A stretch of 64,000 nucleotides of DNA from Zanthoxylum bungeanum (taxonomy: Eukaryota; Streptophyta; Magnoliopsida; Sapindales; Rutaceae), in contig SKCR01025356.1 of NCBI GenBank assembly GCA_019454045.1, positions 372,001-436,000 on the forward strand, in the 5' to 3' direction. Shown piece after piece: positions 47,139 to 58,045 of the stretch. The notes under the pieces were generated by a model that worked only from the letters and a program-made list of their open reading frames with translations, did not search any database and was not told where the DNA came from. The translations under genes were made by a program, and so were the position numbers. Position 1 is the first letter of the stretch, and every line of letters starts with the position of its first letter.

Positions 47139-49306
47139 CTGGCAAGAACAGCAGCATTTGCTGCTGTTCTTGCCCAGAACAGCAGCAAATGCTGCTGTTC
47201 GTCTTCAAAATCATCATCATCTTTGGTTAATATTTATATAATGTTAAGTTTGAATTTGTGCCCTCTTTGGTTAATTATAACTGTTTGATAAGTTTGAATT
47301 CCAGTGAGCTCACGTTCGTGTGGCGTTCTCAAACGCGTTCGAACGTACCAATTCCAGTGAGTTCACGTTCGTATGTCGTTCTTTAATATGTTCGAACACC
47401 ACTTTACGTTCGAACGCGTTAAAGAACGACATACGAACGTGAACTCACTGGAATTGGTCCGTTCGAACGCGTGGTAGAGAACGACATACGAACGTGAACT
47501 CACTGGAATTGGTCCGTTCGAACGCGTTTGAGAACGCCACACGAACGTGAGCTCACTGGAATTGGTCCGTTCGAACGCGTTCGAGAACGCCATACGAACG
47601 TGTGCATGAGAAGTCGTGTGATTGTGTGCTTCGTGGTTGGTTATATGTATCCCATTGAGTGTGTGACTGTGTGTATGTACGTGTATGATGGAACTCGTAG
47701 ATTATATGGATAATGAATGCATATGTGAAATGAATGAATGAATTTGAAAACGAAAGTGAGAATTCGATGTTATAAGCGCTTTTGTTAAGTTGTATTGACT
47801 TGTATGGATATGTATGTATATGTAATAGAATTTTGGAATTTGATGACGCTAATGCGACGGGTTTTTTGCAGATGGCACCGGGCAATCGCAAACGGGCTAC
47901 CGCGACTCCATCTACATCAGCAAGGGCAACTAGCCCTGGTGATTTCTCTGCTAGCACAGGTGAGTCCAGTACAGTGAAGGGTCGAGGACGCACCCGTGGC
48001 CTGGGGTTGGCTAAGTACGTTAAGGCTCACGGTCGTATCCGGATAGAGATATCAGATGATGGACACACTCAAGTCGGACAACATAATTCAGCGTTTAATA
48101 CAGCCATAGGAGCTACAGCTCGATATGAAGCTCCCCAAAACTACGTATCTTGGAGAAAGATACCGTGGGAGACGAAACTGAACCAGCTATTCCCTTCGCT
48201 ACTTGTAAGTTTTCGATATTGTTTGTTATTTAACATTTTTATTTTATACTTAGAGTTACTCGAATTTTCATGTAGGAATGGTTCGACTTCGATCTGACCC
48301 AAGTGAATGTCCAACAATATATTGACTACCACATGGGGAAAAGTTATAAAGATTATAGAACAAAAGTCTTGAAACCAATATTCGACGAACATGGACCTTC
48401 AAATGCTCCACAACACAAACCTGATTTTATAGAGGAACAAGACTGGACATTTTTATGTGAGCTTTGGTCGAGCAAAAAACACGAGGTAAATTTTGAAATA
48501 AACGGAAAGTTATAATTGTCTTTGTTTTCGGTACTTACAGTGTTCGTGAATACAGGATAAATGTCACGCAAATGCGGAAAATCGAACTCACTTGCGTTTT
48601 AACCACCGTGGAGGTTCGAAGCCATTTATCCAACATCGTGCCGAACATTCTGAGGTAAATATATCCTAACGTAAAATTTAACAGTTAATTGTTTTTACTA
48701 TCTGGAATAATATTGAATTTATTTTATGTTTATAACAGAGTAGCACATGTGAGGTGCAATCATTTCCAGATTTTTTTGTGTGACGCATTACAATGACAAG
48801 AATAAATGGATAAATGAAGAAGCCGAACGCTGCTATGTAAGTTTCAGTTTTAAAATAAAATAATTAATATTATATATGTTAAATTTTTTTCTCAAATTCT
48901 AATATTAACTTATTTTTTGAAACAGAACGAAATGATGGAACTCCAACATCAAACTCAGGAGACAGGGACCGACCCCATACCAGATGAGCAGCTGTCGCAA
49001 TTGGTTTTCAAGAATCAGACAGCTTACAACGTTGGTCTTGGCACTCGTAAGAAGCCAACGTCATCTGCACGCAATAATGGTAATTCGGACAATGTCTCTC
49101 TTCGAGACGAGTTAGTCACCACCAAAGACGAGCTGCAGCAGACTAAGGAGAAGCTAAAACAGGTCACGGTGGACCACGAGAAGAAGATGATGGACCACGA
49201 GAAGAAGATGGAGCAGTTGGAACAGCAACTGCTGGCTTTCCGTCAGATGTTCGAGGCCTCAATGAGTCATGGTGCATCGGGCTCGAGCGTCCCCCCATCA
49301 CAGTAG
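46930..49306 (+). CDS. Second CACTA gene (TNPA/Ptta-like, Transposase_24)
   Basis: A non-coding leader exon ends at 46997 with CAG|GTAAGT. The intron ends TTTTTTGCAG at 47871 and the ATG follows at once at 47872. Coding exons are 47872-48204, 48276-48485, 48556-48654, 48739-48836 and 48926-49306, about 373 residues. The N-terminus is Ser/Thr/Arg-rich. The middle has WRKIPWETKLNQLFP, KCHANAENRTHLRFNHRGGSK and THYNDKNKW, typical of plant Ptta/En/Spm proteins. The C-terminus is a coiled coil (DELVTTKDELQQTKEKLKQV). The fourth exon needs one more T in the T7 run at 48771-48777 to stay in frame, so it is either a 1-bp deletion or a sequencing error. The role, binding subterminal repeats, is inferred from En/Spm TNPA. 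The leader exon start is approximate. Confidence 0.75.
47108..47200. repeat. (GAT)10 run and two perfect palindromes
   Basis: (GAT)10 at 47108-47137 is followed by a perfect 34-nt palindrome (47141-47174; arms GGCAAGAACAGCAGCA, 2-nt loop) and a perfect 24-nt palindrome (47177-47200; arms GAACAGCAGCA). Both lie in the 5'-UTR intron of the second CACTA gene and could form hairpins in RNA or cruciforms in DNA. Confidence 0.95.
47301..47608. repeat. 53-bp CpG-rich repeat array in CACTA intron
   Basis: Two inverted units (47301-47353 and 47354-47406) are followed by four direct units starting at 47407, 47460, 47515 and 47568. The unit is CGTTCGAACGCGTT, a short variable part, GAACG(C/A)CATACGAACGTGA, then the tail ACTCACTGGAATTGGTC. 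The array lies wholly in the 5'-UTR intron of the second CACTA gene. The core equals that of the LTR arrays at 650-870 and 30436-30765. Confidence 0.93.
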
Positions 49307-49493
49307 CAATTAATTTTATATTTAGTTTTGTATAAACATTTTGAACAAATATATTTAATATAATATTTTTTTTTTCTAAAACAAATTTCAATATAATATT
49401 TCGTCATTAATTACATTTTTTTTCAACTAAATTAAATATTTTAGACCAAAAAATAAGTAAATTACTAATTTTTTAAAAAATAAATTATTTACT

Positions 49494-50036
49494 TTTAGCG
49501 TCGAATATTTCGACGCTAATAGTATACAAAATGGCCACTGTAAGCGTACATATATTTCTTTTTAAATATATGTTAGCGTCGACTAGTTTCGACGCTAAAT
49601 GTGACTTTTAGCGTCGACAAATATCGACGCTAATAGTAAAAAACATGGTCGCTATAAGCTAGTTTCGACGCTAAAGGTGAATTTTAGCGTCGCAAATATC
49701 GACGCTAATAGTAAAAAACATGGTCGCTATAAGCTTATATATAATACTTTTTTAATATACTTTAGCGTCGAAAAGTTTCGACGCTAAAAGTTTGAATTTT
49801 TGCGTCGATATATTTCGTCGCCAAATATACAATATAGCGTCGAAAATTTTACTTTAGCGTCGAAATAAATTGGACGCAGAATACTGTTTTTTAGCGTCGC
49901 ATTTATTATTTCGACGCTACAAGTGGTTTTCGTCGACATTTTATCGTCCATTTTTTGCGTCTAATTTTTTCGACGCTAAATCATTTGCGTCGAAATCGTC
50001 ACTTATGGCGTCGAAACAATTCGACGCTAAATGGTC
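49494..50036. repeat. Right subterminal repeat region
   Basis: GCGTCGAA and TTCGACGC motifs alternate as at the left end. A sub-repeat containing AAACATGGTCGCTATAAGCT occurs twice (about 49641 and 49715). It is shorter than the left region. Confidence 0.92.
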
Positions 50037-50050
50037 TAATTCTTGTAGTG
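50037..50050 (-). repeat. Right terminal inverted repeat
   Basis: TAATTCTTGTAGTG is the exact complement of the first 14 bases of the element. The AAG target copy follows directly. Confidence 0.95.
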
Positions 50051-50053
50051 AAG

Positions 50054-51475
50054 CCAGACTCAAAGTGTGTGTGCGCAAAAGTTCCTTTGCAGATTCATCC
50101 CCAGGTAAGCCAACTCAACGATTTCGTCAAAAGATTGAGATCGATGGGTCAAACCAACCTAGATGTCTCAATTATGCATGCAGTCGCTTTTCTGTGCTCA
50201 ATGTGGTATGGTTTTCTTTCTCTTTTGTCTCTTTCTTTTTTCTTTTCATTTTGAACTTTTTTTTCTTTTTCTTTTTTTTTTCAACACACCTACCCTTTAA
50301 GGTAGCATTTCTCCTCATGGTGGTCCTAATACTCGCCCATGGGTAGCTTCACGCTTATCGGTTATATGTGGTTCAATTCTTTTCTTTAGAGACTTTTCTT
50401 TCATTTTCAACCATACCACACATCATAACATAAGCAAATCAAGATAGACATCTAAGCAAACGGTCATTCACCGACCTACAATTTCTTCAACTAGTCACTT
50501 TGCTAACTACTCAGGTTTTCACTGCTAAGAACCATAATCAAGTGCTTATGAGTCTAACATAGATCAATCACTCAAAATTAGATAAAAGGACATCAAGAGT
50601 TTATCGTTTCTAAGATTTCTTCCTAAAGCAAACCATTTCATCATCGGACTTATGCCTAACTATTAAGGACTAAAAACAAACAAATTTTTTTTTCTCTTTT
50701 CATTTTTTCTTTTCTTTTGTTCTTTTTTTGTTTTTTTTTTTTCACAATGGTCTTTCTATCCTTGGGGTAAATTTTTCTGTTTCTCAGTTTCCTTTTCCCC
50801 AATATCCATGTTTGCTAAACTCTTCTTTGACAAGTCTTAGTTTTCCTAACCCAACGGATATCTATGATGGCTTTTAAGACACGGGGTTAACAGGATGCGT
50901 GTATGCATGAGATGCAAATGGTTGTCAAAAGCATAAATGGGCAATTTCTATAGGATATATGACTATGGTTCACATGCGGGTTTATAGGAGTGTAGACAAA
51001 GGCTCCCACTGGCGAAGGATTGCCCATAACTAGGTCTCCCCACTCAAGGGTTTGAGCGACCGAGTGAGCGCACCTTTTTTATACGCTAAGGTACGTGCCA
51101 ACGAGTGATGATACTTGAGTGACTGTCAAATGAATTTCTTATTGAAGATTCCCCAGAGGGAAGGTGGAGCGCACTCTCTTAAATACCCAAGCCTCTTAGG
51201 CTCTTATCGCCTTGGTGACAGGAATAAACAATAGGTCCTCCAAATTAGTCAATCACGGTAAGCTTCGAGTAAATGATTATCTAGGTGCCTTCACAACTTT
51301 TCCTTATAGAAAGGTAGTGAATGAAGGAAGACACCAAACCATTACCTAGCTCTAATAGTGCCTTTGATTAAACCCCTTCAACCCACTATAGACACGGTTA
51401 ACTAAAACAAAAATCACAATCATTACAAGGCATTATTTCGGGGCCGATTCTCTATCCCCAGTGGAGTCGCCAGAC
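50054..51475 (-). other. Outer-element leader and primer site
   Basis: Non-coding. Inverted match to 1343-3130 and 32583-33560. It has polypyrimidine runs (50208-50280, 50688-50742) where other copies have purine runs. At its inner edge the minus strand reads TGGCGACTCCACTGGGGATA (about 51453-51472), the best preserved primer-binding site in the window, three bases before the LTR. Confidence 0.75.
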
Positions 51476-53836
51476 TGTAGGACACAGAAATCGGCGACGC
51501 CTTTTTAGGGCTCGCAGCCTGTTTGGGAGTACTGAGTAGCCCACGAGGGACTAAACCGAAGAAATAAAATGGAGTCGCCACCCAGTGTGAACTGGAAAAT
51601 GATTTAAGGCCGTACTCACCCCTCGCAAGGGAAGACCTCAAACCGTTGGGTTCGGAACGATCCCTTACTTATGCCACTTGTAATGAATGGATTTATGCGA
51701 TAATATAACCAAGTCTACGCAACATGCACATGCAAGAATAACATATGTCTAAGTTCACATACAACCTATATCTAAGTTCGCATGCATAAAAGTAAATCGA
51801 AATAACGGTAAGCACTCAATCTCATGAACTCATTAAATTAATAAATACGGAAATATAAAGCAACAATAAACGTAAATTAAATACGAAATAATAAAAGACT
51901 AATAATACGAAATAAATGCGGAACAATAAATATGTGACCAAAGTATTTGGCCATTTTCAATGTAGGACTTTGCATACCCGGTTGGACGTATTCCACGACC
52001 AACCAAGCATGCCGTTTCCAGGACGACAAAATAAAATATGACAAAGGGTGCCCTCAGGTCTTACCATTTAAGTCGCTTCTCGGGAGTGCGTTAGGACGTC
52101 GCCGGAAGGGTTAATGCTCCGTAACTTTTCTGGTTCACTAGTTCGATATTTTCCCTCGCTGTTTCGCTATTTTGTCTCTATTTTTTCACTATTTTGGAAC
52201 GACTTTGCTGTTGTTTTCTATGGACTGTTTTAGGGTTATTAGCTCACAGTTTTGGGTGTGATTTATGGACTGTTTTGGGTTATTTTTGGGACTGTTTTCA
52301 GGGCTGGTTATTTGGTCATGGGGGCTGTTTTGGGACTGATTTTAGGGGCTTTTTTCGGCAGTTGGCTATAGGTGTTTAGCGTGCAGTACTTGAGTAAAAA
52401 AGAGAAAGATGAGGACGTGGGTATTAGTGAGGGTAGTGCTTGACCTATATGTTGAATGAGTGTGTGCGTAAGGCTGTGATGAGTGGACTGTGGATGCGTG
52501 AGGGTTGTGTGTTGAGTGAGAGTATGCGTGAGGCTGTGTGTTGAGTGAGTGTGTGCGTGAGGGTTGTGATGAGTGAGTGTGTGCGTGAGGCTGTGAACGG
52601 TTATTTGCTAAGGGTTTGTCGGTGGGTGAGTTTGCTTTATTTTTTTCCTCTACTGGAGGGCCTATGGTTTTATATTTGTTTCTTTGTTCACGTGGAGGGC
52701 TGTTTGTTGGATTCTTTGCTATCGGTGAAGGGGCTGCTAATTTGAGTGTGTTGAAGGGTGTTTCTATTGGTTTTGTATGGTGTCAAATAGAGAGATACGT
52801 AAGGGGTTTATTGGCTGTGCATGGTATCAATGGGGGCTGTGGCGTGAGGGGTTTATTTGTGTGAAGCGTGAAGTGAAGAGAGGATCAGTTAGGGTTTTGC
52901 TTGTTGTTTATTCATGTGTGCATGGGTTGAGGCAGTTCACGTGGCTTGTGTGTAGAGCCGTGAGTGTGTTTACTTGTTTTGTGTGTGTTGCTTGCCGAGA
53001 GAGAGGGCTGCGGTGTGTTACGTGAATGCGGGGGTTTCTTGGGCGTGAATGCTAGGGTTTTTTTTAGTGAGAGGTGAGATGGAGATATTTTTAGAGGGAT
53101 GATTTTCTTTGTTGGACGAGAGGTTAAGAGGGAGTTAGGGCTGCTGTGAGTTCTCTAGAGTTTTAGTTTGTATGTCTTTTTATAAGAGTGGGTTAGGGTT
53201 GTCCTTGTATGGGTAGGAAATGGAGATTGTGTGATCCTGGGGAAGATTTAATTAGTTTGTTATAAGGAAAGGATTTCTTAAAATTAGGAAGGTGATTTAT
53301 TTAGTTTAGGAAATGGATTTGTTCAATTTATTTAATTTGGGCATATGATTTAATTTAATTAGGAATGTGATTTATTTAATTTGGAATGTGATTTAATGGG
53401 ATTTGATTTGATTTTATTTAGTTAGGCGTGTGATTTAATTTAATTAGGAAGGTGATTTATGGGATTTGATTTGATTTTATTTAGTTTAGGCATGTGATTT
53501 AATTTAATTAGGAAGGTGATTTATGAGATTTGTTTAATTCGGGAAGGTGATTTGTTTATATTTCAACATGTGTTTAATGTGTGGATTTATTATTTTGGAT
53601 GGGATGGGCGTGTGGTTTGATGTGTGGCTTGCGGGGGTTCTGGGCCAAGGATAAGTTTTAAAACAGAGGTCTAACGAGCAAACCTGAAGCTAAGTAAACG
53701 AATTAAATCCAACAAGGTATTGATTTCTGACTTTTCCCTTCCGACGTCCATTTTCCGCGACTTCTGCAACTTAAAGAGTAGTGCCTCCATACGAGACTCA
53801 TCATCGGGACTTATATGCAAAAATGCAGTGCCTACA
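51476..53836 (-). repeat. 5' LTR of the outer element (2361 bp)
   Basis: In + coordinates it runs from TGTAGGACAC to GTGCCTACA and is followed by GGAAT. It is similar along its length to 26362-28684, with the same GTGTGTGCGTGAGG stretch (52440-52600) and minus-strand TATA-like region (about 53178). Frames inside are by-products of low-complexity sequence. Confidence 0.9.
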
Positions 53837-53841
53837 GGAAT

Positions 53842-54190
53842 GTTCCTTGCTTGTGCCATAAAAAATTTTCCCATATGAGTGAAATTCCACCCCATGACAA
53901 CAACCATAAGAAGGCTTCGGTGGGACGCAACCCAACCCTGAGTCGATAAGATAGTTTGGACACAAGGGAATGTTCCCTCATTGTGCCATCAAATATGGCC
54001 TCGGCGAAATGAATGTAGCCCTGAGCCATCATTACGACATGGTCACAAGAGAATGTTCCCTTCTTGTACCATCAAATATGGCCTCGGTGGAATGCAACGT
54101 CGAGCAATCATTACAACTTGGTCACAAGGGAATGTTCTCTCATTGAGCCATCAAATATGGTCTCGGCGGAACGAATGCAGCCTTAGGCCA
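53842..54190. repeat. 131-bp tandem repeat, right part
   Basis: Continuation of the array at 25690-26361 with the same 'aagatagtttggacacaagg' and 'aatgttccctcattgtgcc' text. Units shorten to roughly 110 bp toward the right. Together with the left part it shows the pre-insertion locus. Confidence 0.8.
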
Positions 54191-54477
54191 TTTTATTTCT
54201 TATAAAGACAGTCAGATGGGAAGATTTTCTACCTTTGACGATCTCTATGGAGACTAGTAATGACGTCTCACACCAAGTCATCCATCAAAATAAAAACCAA
54301 GATAAAATCAAGACACACACAACGGGGGGGATGTATCACATACCCCGTATTGACCTAAAAGAAATAAAGAGGGAACTTGAGATAACGTCATATCCCATGT
54401 TACCCAAAATAACAATTATGAATCTTACAATCCATATGTCCCAGTGAGCCGAGCTATGAACCGGAGGGGTGACCAAC
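54191..54477. other. Unassigned flank of the copia element
   Basis: No recognisable gene. It contains a short G-run (54325-54331). The last five bases, CCAAC (54473-54477), are one copy of the copia target site; the other copy is outside the window. Confidence 0.4.
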
Positions 54478-56372
54478 TGTTAGTTTCCTACACATTCCCA
54501 AGGTCTCTAAACAAGATATATGGGTGAATAAATCAAGTGAAAGTAGCGGAAATACTCACTTTGATCGGTTGAGGAATTTCAAAATTTCCAACGGATGTAG
54601 AAGCTCCAAGCTTGGTGTTGAGTTCCAAACTCTTGGGTGAGTTTCCCTATCACCTTAAAATGACTCCCAAAGTGCTAGCTTTGCCCATAAATTGAAACAA
54701 AATTTTCTCCTCCAATGAGAGAGCCTCACAGCAATGGGAGAGAAAAAGAAGATGAAAATAGTTCCTTTTGTGTTTTCCAAAAACATAATACCAAAGTTTG
54801 ACTTCCAAAGTTGGTTTAAGTTGGTTGTTGTGTGCATTAAGTAATCCAATTACTATTCCAACTACTTCCATCACAAAGTGACATGTGATGTAAGTTAATG
54901 GGTCCCACCCAATTTAAATTCCAAATTCAAGTTGGCTAACACAACACACTTTGGGCCCGGTTCGTTTAATTCGACTAAATGAATTTTCCGTTGCTAAATA
55001 ATTAAATCCAATTTAATTAAATAATTATGCCTCGCAAAATTATTATGAAAGTCGCTTACGAATTAATTCTAAATTAATTTGTTCGCTTGAATTAAAATCC
55101 AATTTTAATTCCGTATTGAAATCTAATTTCAATTAATATCCGATATATTATTTTAGCCCAATTAAATAAATTAAATAGTAAAATCCAATTTAATTATTAA
55201 ATTTACTTTGTTGATTAATTCCATATTAATCGCGTTCTCTCTACTAGACGAATTTAATCCAAGATAAATTCTTGCCGTAATTAATCAAAGATTAATTTTC
55301 TCTCTCATAATTAATCCCATATTAATTCTGTTCGAGTCAAATATCATTGGTGAATCTTTGGGAAGCGACACAAGAGATCCCTGGATATGTTAGCAGTAAA
55401 TACGGTTGTCAGACTATCCGACAGGTGCATACCCCGTACCACGTTCTCACCGATTTACAAGACATGGTTGGCTTCTAATAAAGCACCGTGCCTACCCAAT
55501 TCTCCAGAAATATTCAACGAGGAATATATAATATGTATCAGGCGTAGTATACAATGTATTGCGTAATACGATCCAGTATCAGATGTCACATACTAGGCCT
55601 AGGGCTGGAATTGTGTCTGCCCCGTACGAAGCATATATCGGATCACTAGCAACTAGTCTCTGTAATCAGATAATCATGACCTAGTCATACTATCCTGATA
55701 GCTGCATCATTTAAGAGTACTAGTTCTGTATCCCTGCGTGATCATCATCTCCATATAACTGAAGTGATACTTCCATCTTGACATCACACCCAATACACTA
55801 CGATTCTCAGTATACCCAGAAGAGGCGTACACAGAACCTGTTAAAGCTCCGGACGATCAAAACCAAAGTATACTGATTGTCGCAAGTATTAGCGATGCAA
55901 GTCTCAGGTTAAGACCACATACACCTACCCTGATTCGGATTCCCATAGACACATAGTCATACTACCAATGAGACTCCGATGGGTCTATCCAGAGCGAAGC
56001 TGTTCCCGGTCCAACGGCTAACAGAACCTCCTATCACACTTGCATAAGCATCCAATACTTAAATATATGAGAACTATACCGTTAAGCTTCCATAACGCGC
56101 ACAAGTGTAATACTAGTCTATTCCGCATTATCGATGTCCAGTCTCGATAATACTACGACTGGGGATATTTAATGATTAAACCTTTCATGGATTAATACTG
56201 TCTCATAGCTTATTAATCCGGTACTAATCATATAGACTTTTATCATTTATATATCCAAGTAATCCAATTACAAAATGATAAAAGAGTAATTTCCTTTGTC
56301 ACATAGTTAATTTGTACAAAAAGCACCATGTCTTTTACAAATAGTGATGCCATGGGTCATAATTTTCCAACA
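54478..56372 (-). repeat. 3' LTR of the copia element (1895 bp)
   Basis: In + coordinates it begins TGTTAGTTTCCTACAC and ends CCAACA, giving the inverted TGTTGG/TGTTAG type ends. It is rich in AATTAAATCC / GGATTTAATT palindromic text (54960-55330). The partner at 62417 matches along its visible length. Confidence 0.93.
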
Positions 56373-56387
56373 ATCTCCCACTTGGCC
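56373..56387 (-). other. Polypurine tract of the copia element
   Basis: The minus strand reads GGCCAAGTGGGAGAT then the LTR start TGTTGG. AAGTGGGAGATTGTTGG is a very common copia junction in plants. Confidence 0.9.
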
Positions 56388-56431
56388 TATAGCCAATCAC
56401 TCAAGTGTCCAACACCTGAACTATGTATGGG

Positions 56432-57916
56432 TCACTCAAACTTTCGCTGAGATATCGCTTTCATCAGTGGATCTACAAGGTTATCATCTGAAATGATCTT
56501 TTCGATCTTCACATCGCCACGATGTGTGATCTCACGAATCAGATGAAACCGTCGAAGTACATACTTGGATCATTGATGAGACCATGTTTCATTAGCCTGT
56601 GCTGTAGCCCAGCTCAGCTGCTAACAGAACTACTTCTAATCCAATTAGGAATTTTATAGATCCAAAGTGCTTCTTTTGCTACCTCAGCTGCAGTAATGTA
56701 TTCCGCTTTTGTTGTTGAATCGGTAACAGAATCTTGCTTGGAAGATTTCCAGCTCACTACTCCGTTATTCAAACAAAATATGTACCCTGATTGTGACTTA
56801 CAGTCGTATTTATCGGTTTGGAAACTTGCATCGGTGAACCCAGTCACCTCAAGTTCTCCTTCCCCATAGACTAAGAAAGCATCATTAGTTCGTATAAGAT
56901 ACATAAGGACGTTCTTAACATCAATCTAGTGACCATCACCTGGATCGGCCTGATTACGACTACATATGCTCAAAGCATATGAGACATCAGGTCGCGTACA
57001 TGTCATGGCGTATATGATCGATCCGACTGGAGAAGCGAACGGGATCCGATTCATTGAATCTCTCTCATCTTGAGTTTTATGACACATGTCCTTAGATAGA
57101 GAGATGCCATGTGACACCGGAAGCAACTCTTCTAGGACTGATCCATGTTGAATCTCTTCAAAACTTTGTCAATGTACGAGCTCTGGAAGAGTCCAAGCAG
57201 CTTTCTCGATCTATACCAGTAGATCCTTATTCCCAGAATAAAGGCTGCATCTCCCAAGTCTTTCATGGAGAATTTTAATGAAAGGCAAGCTTTCACCGAT
57301 TGTAGCATGGGAATGTCATTGCCTAAAAGCAATACATCATCAACATATAAGACAATGAATATCAGTGCGCTCCCACTAACCTTATTATATACACAAGAAT
57401 CATCTTCATTTTGAATGAAACCATATTCCATTATGATCTCATCAAAACGTTGGTTCCAAGAACGCAATGTTTACTTCAATCCATAAATGGATTGATTTAA
57501 CTTGCAAACCTTGTTTGCATGTTTTGGCACGAAAAAACTGTCAGGGTGTTGCATATAAACATCCTCCAAAAGGTTTCCGTTAAGGAAAGCGGTTTTGACG
57601 TCCATCTGCCATATTTCATAATCGAAATATGCAGCAATAGTAAGCATTATCCGAATGGATTTAATCATGGTAACTGGTGAAAAAGTCTCGTCGTAATCGA
57701 CACCATGGCGTTGACGATACCCTTTGCTACAAGCCTAGCTTTGTACGTCTGTATGTTGCCTTCCATGTCCGTCTTCATTTTGAAGACCCATTTACAACCA
57801 ATAGGCTTAATTCCTTCTGGTGCATCAACCAGTGTCCAAACTTGGTTGGTATACATGGAATCCATTTCGGACTTCCTGGCATCTTGCCATAAAGCGGAGC
57901 CGATACCCTGTATCAC
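56432..57916 (-). pseudogene. Copia reverse transcriptase and RNase H, decayed
   Basis: RT spans about 57916-56926. It has GCKWVFKMKTDMEGN, YKARLVAKG, WQMDVKTAFLNG, the catalytic YVDDVLL (YVDD box) and GSIIYAMTCTRPDVSYA. RNase H lies at about 56904-56614, with FTDASFQTDK, SWKSSKQ and DSTTKAEY. The C-terminal block then runs to a stop at 56432. It is broken by stops near 57468-57470 (expected Gln, CAA to TAA) and about 56925 (expected Trp to TAG), plus frame changes near 57130 and 57668. Confidence 0.92.
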
Positions 57917-58045
57917 TTCCTCATATGTAGCCGGTTCATCTTCCTCAATAAGATTAATATCTACATGAGGTGAGATAAGAAACCCATACCTCTTAGGTTG
58001 TTTTCTGACTCTCTCCGACCTACGCGGTTCTTGTGTATTAGAAGG

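Larger units (their letters stand above)
41434..50050 (+). mobile_element. CACTA (En/Spm) DNA transposon, 8617 bp
   Basis: Terminal inverted repeats start CACTACAAGAATTA at both ends. The 3-bp target duplication AAG flanks it (41431-41433 and 50051-50053). An uninterrupted copy of the target, GGCTTAAATCATTTATTC on the + strand near 3137-3154, confirms the insertion point. The element carries subterminal repeats, a TNPD-type transposase gene, an internal inverted repeat and a second gene. Several frameshifts in the transposase suggest it cannot move on its own. Confidence 0.97.
26362..53836 (-). mobile_element. Outer Tat-like element, interrupted by three insertions
   Basis: Two LTRs in minus orientation (26362-28684 and 51476-53836) are flanked by a perfect 5-bp target duplication, GGAAT at 26357-26361 and 53837-53841. 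The polypurine tract (28685-28698) and primer site (about 51444-51473) sit at the expected inner edges. The element survives as LTR, 28685-28731, 31428-31539, 39319-41433, 50054-51475 and LTR. Removing the three insertions leaves roughly 8.4 kb. No gag or pol coding is present in any piece, so it was non-autonomous. Confidence 0.85.

Noticed and set aside
52194..53025. Several 60-82 codon frames on the + strand
   Set aside because: They lie inside the minus-strand LTR in G/T-rich low-complexity sequence and show no conserved domain.
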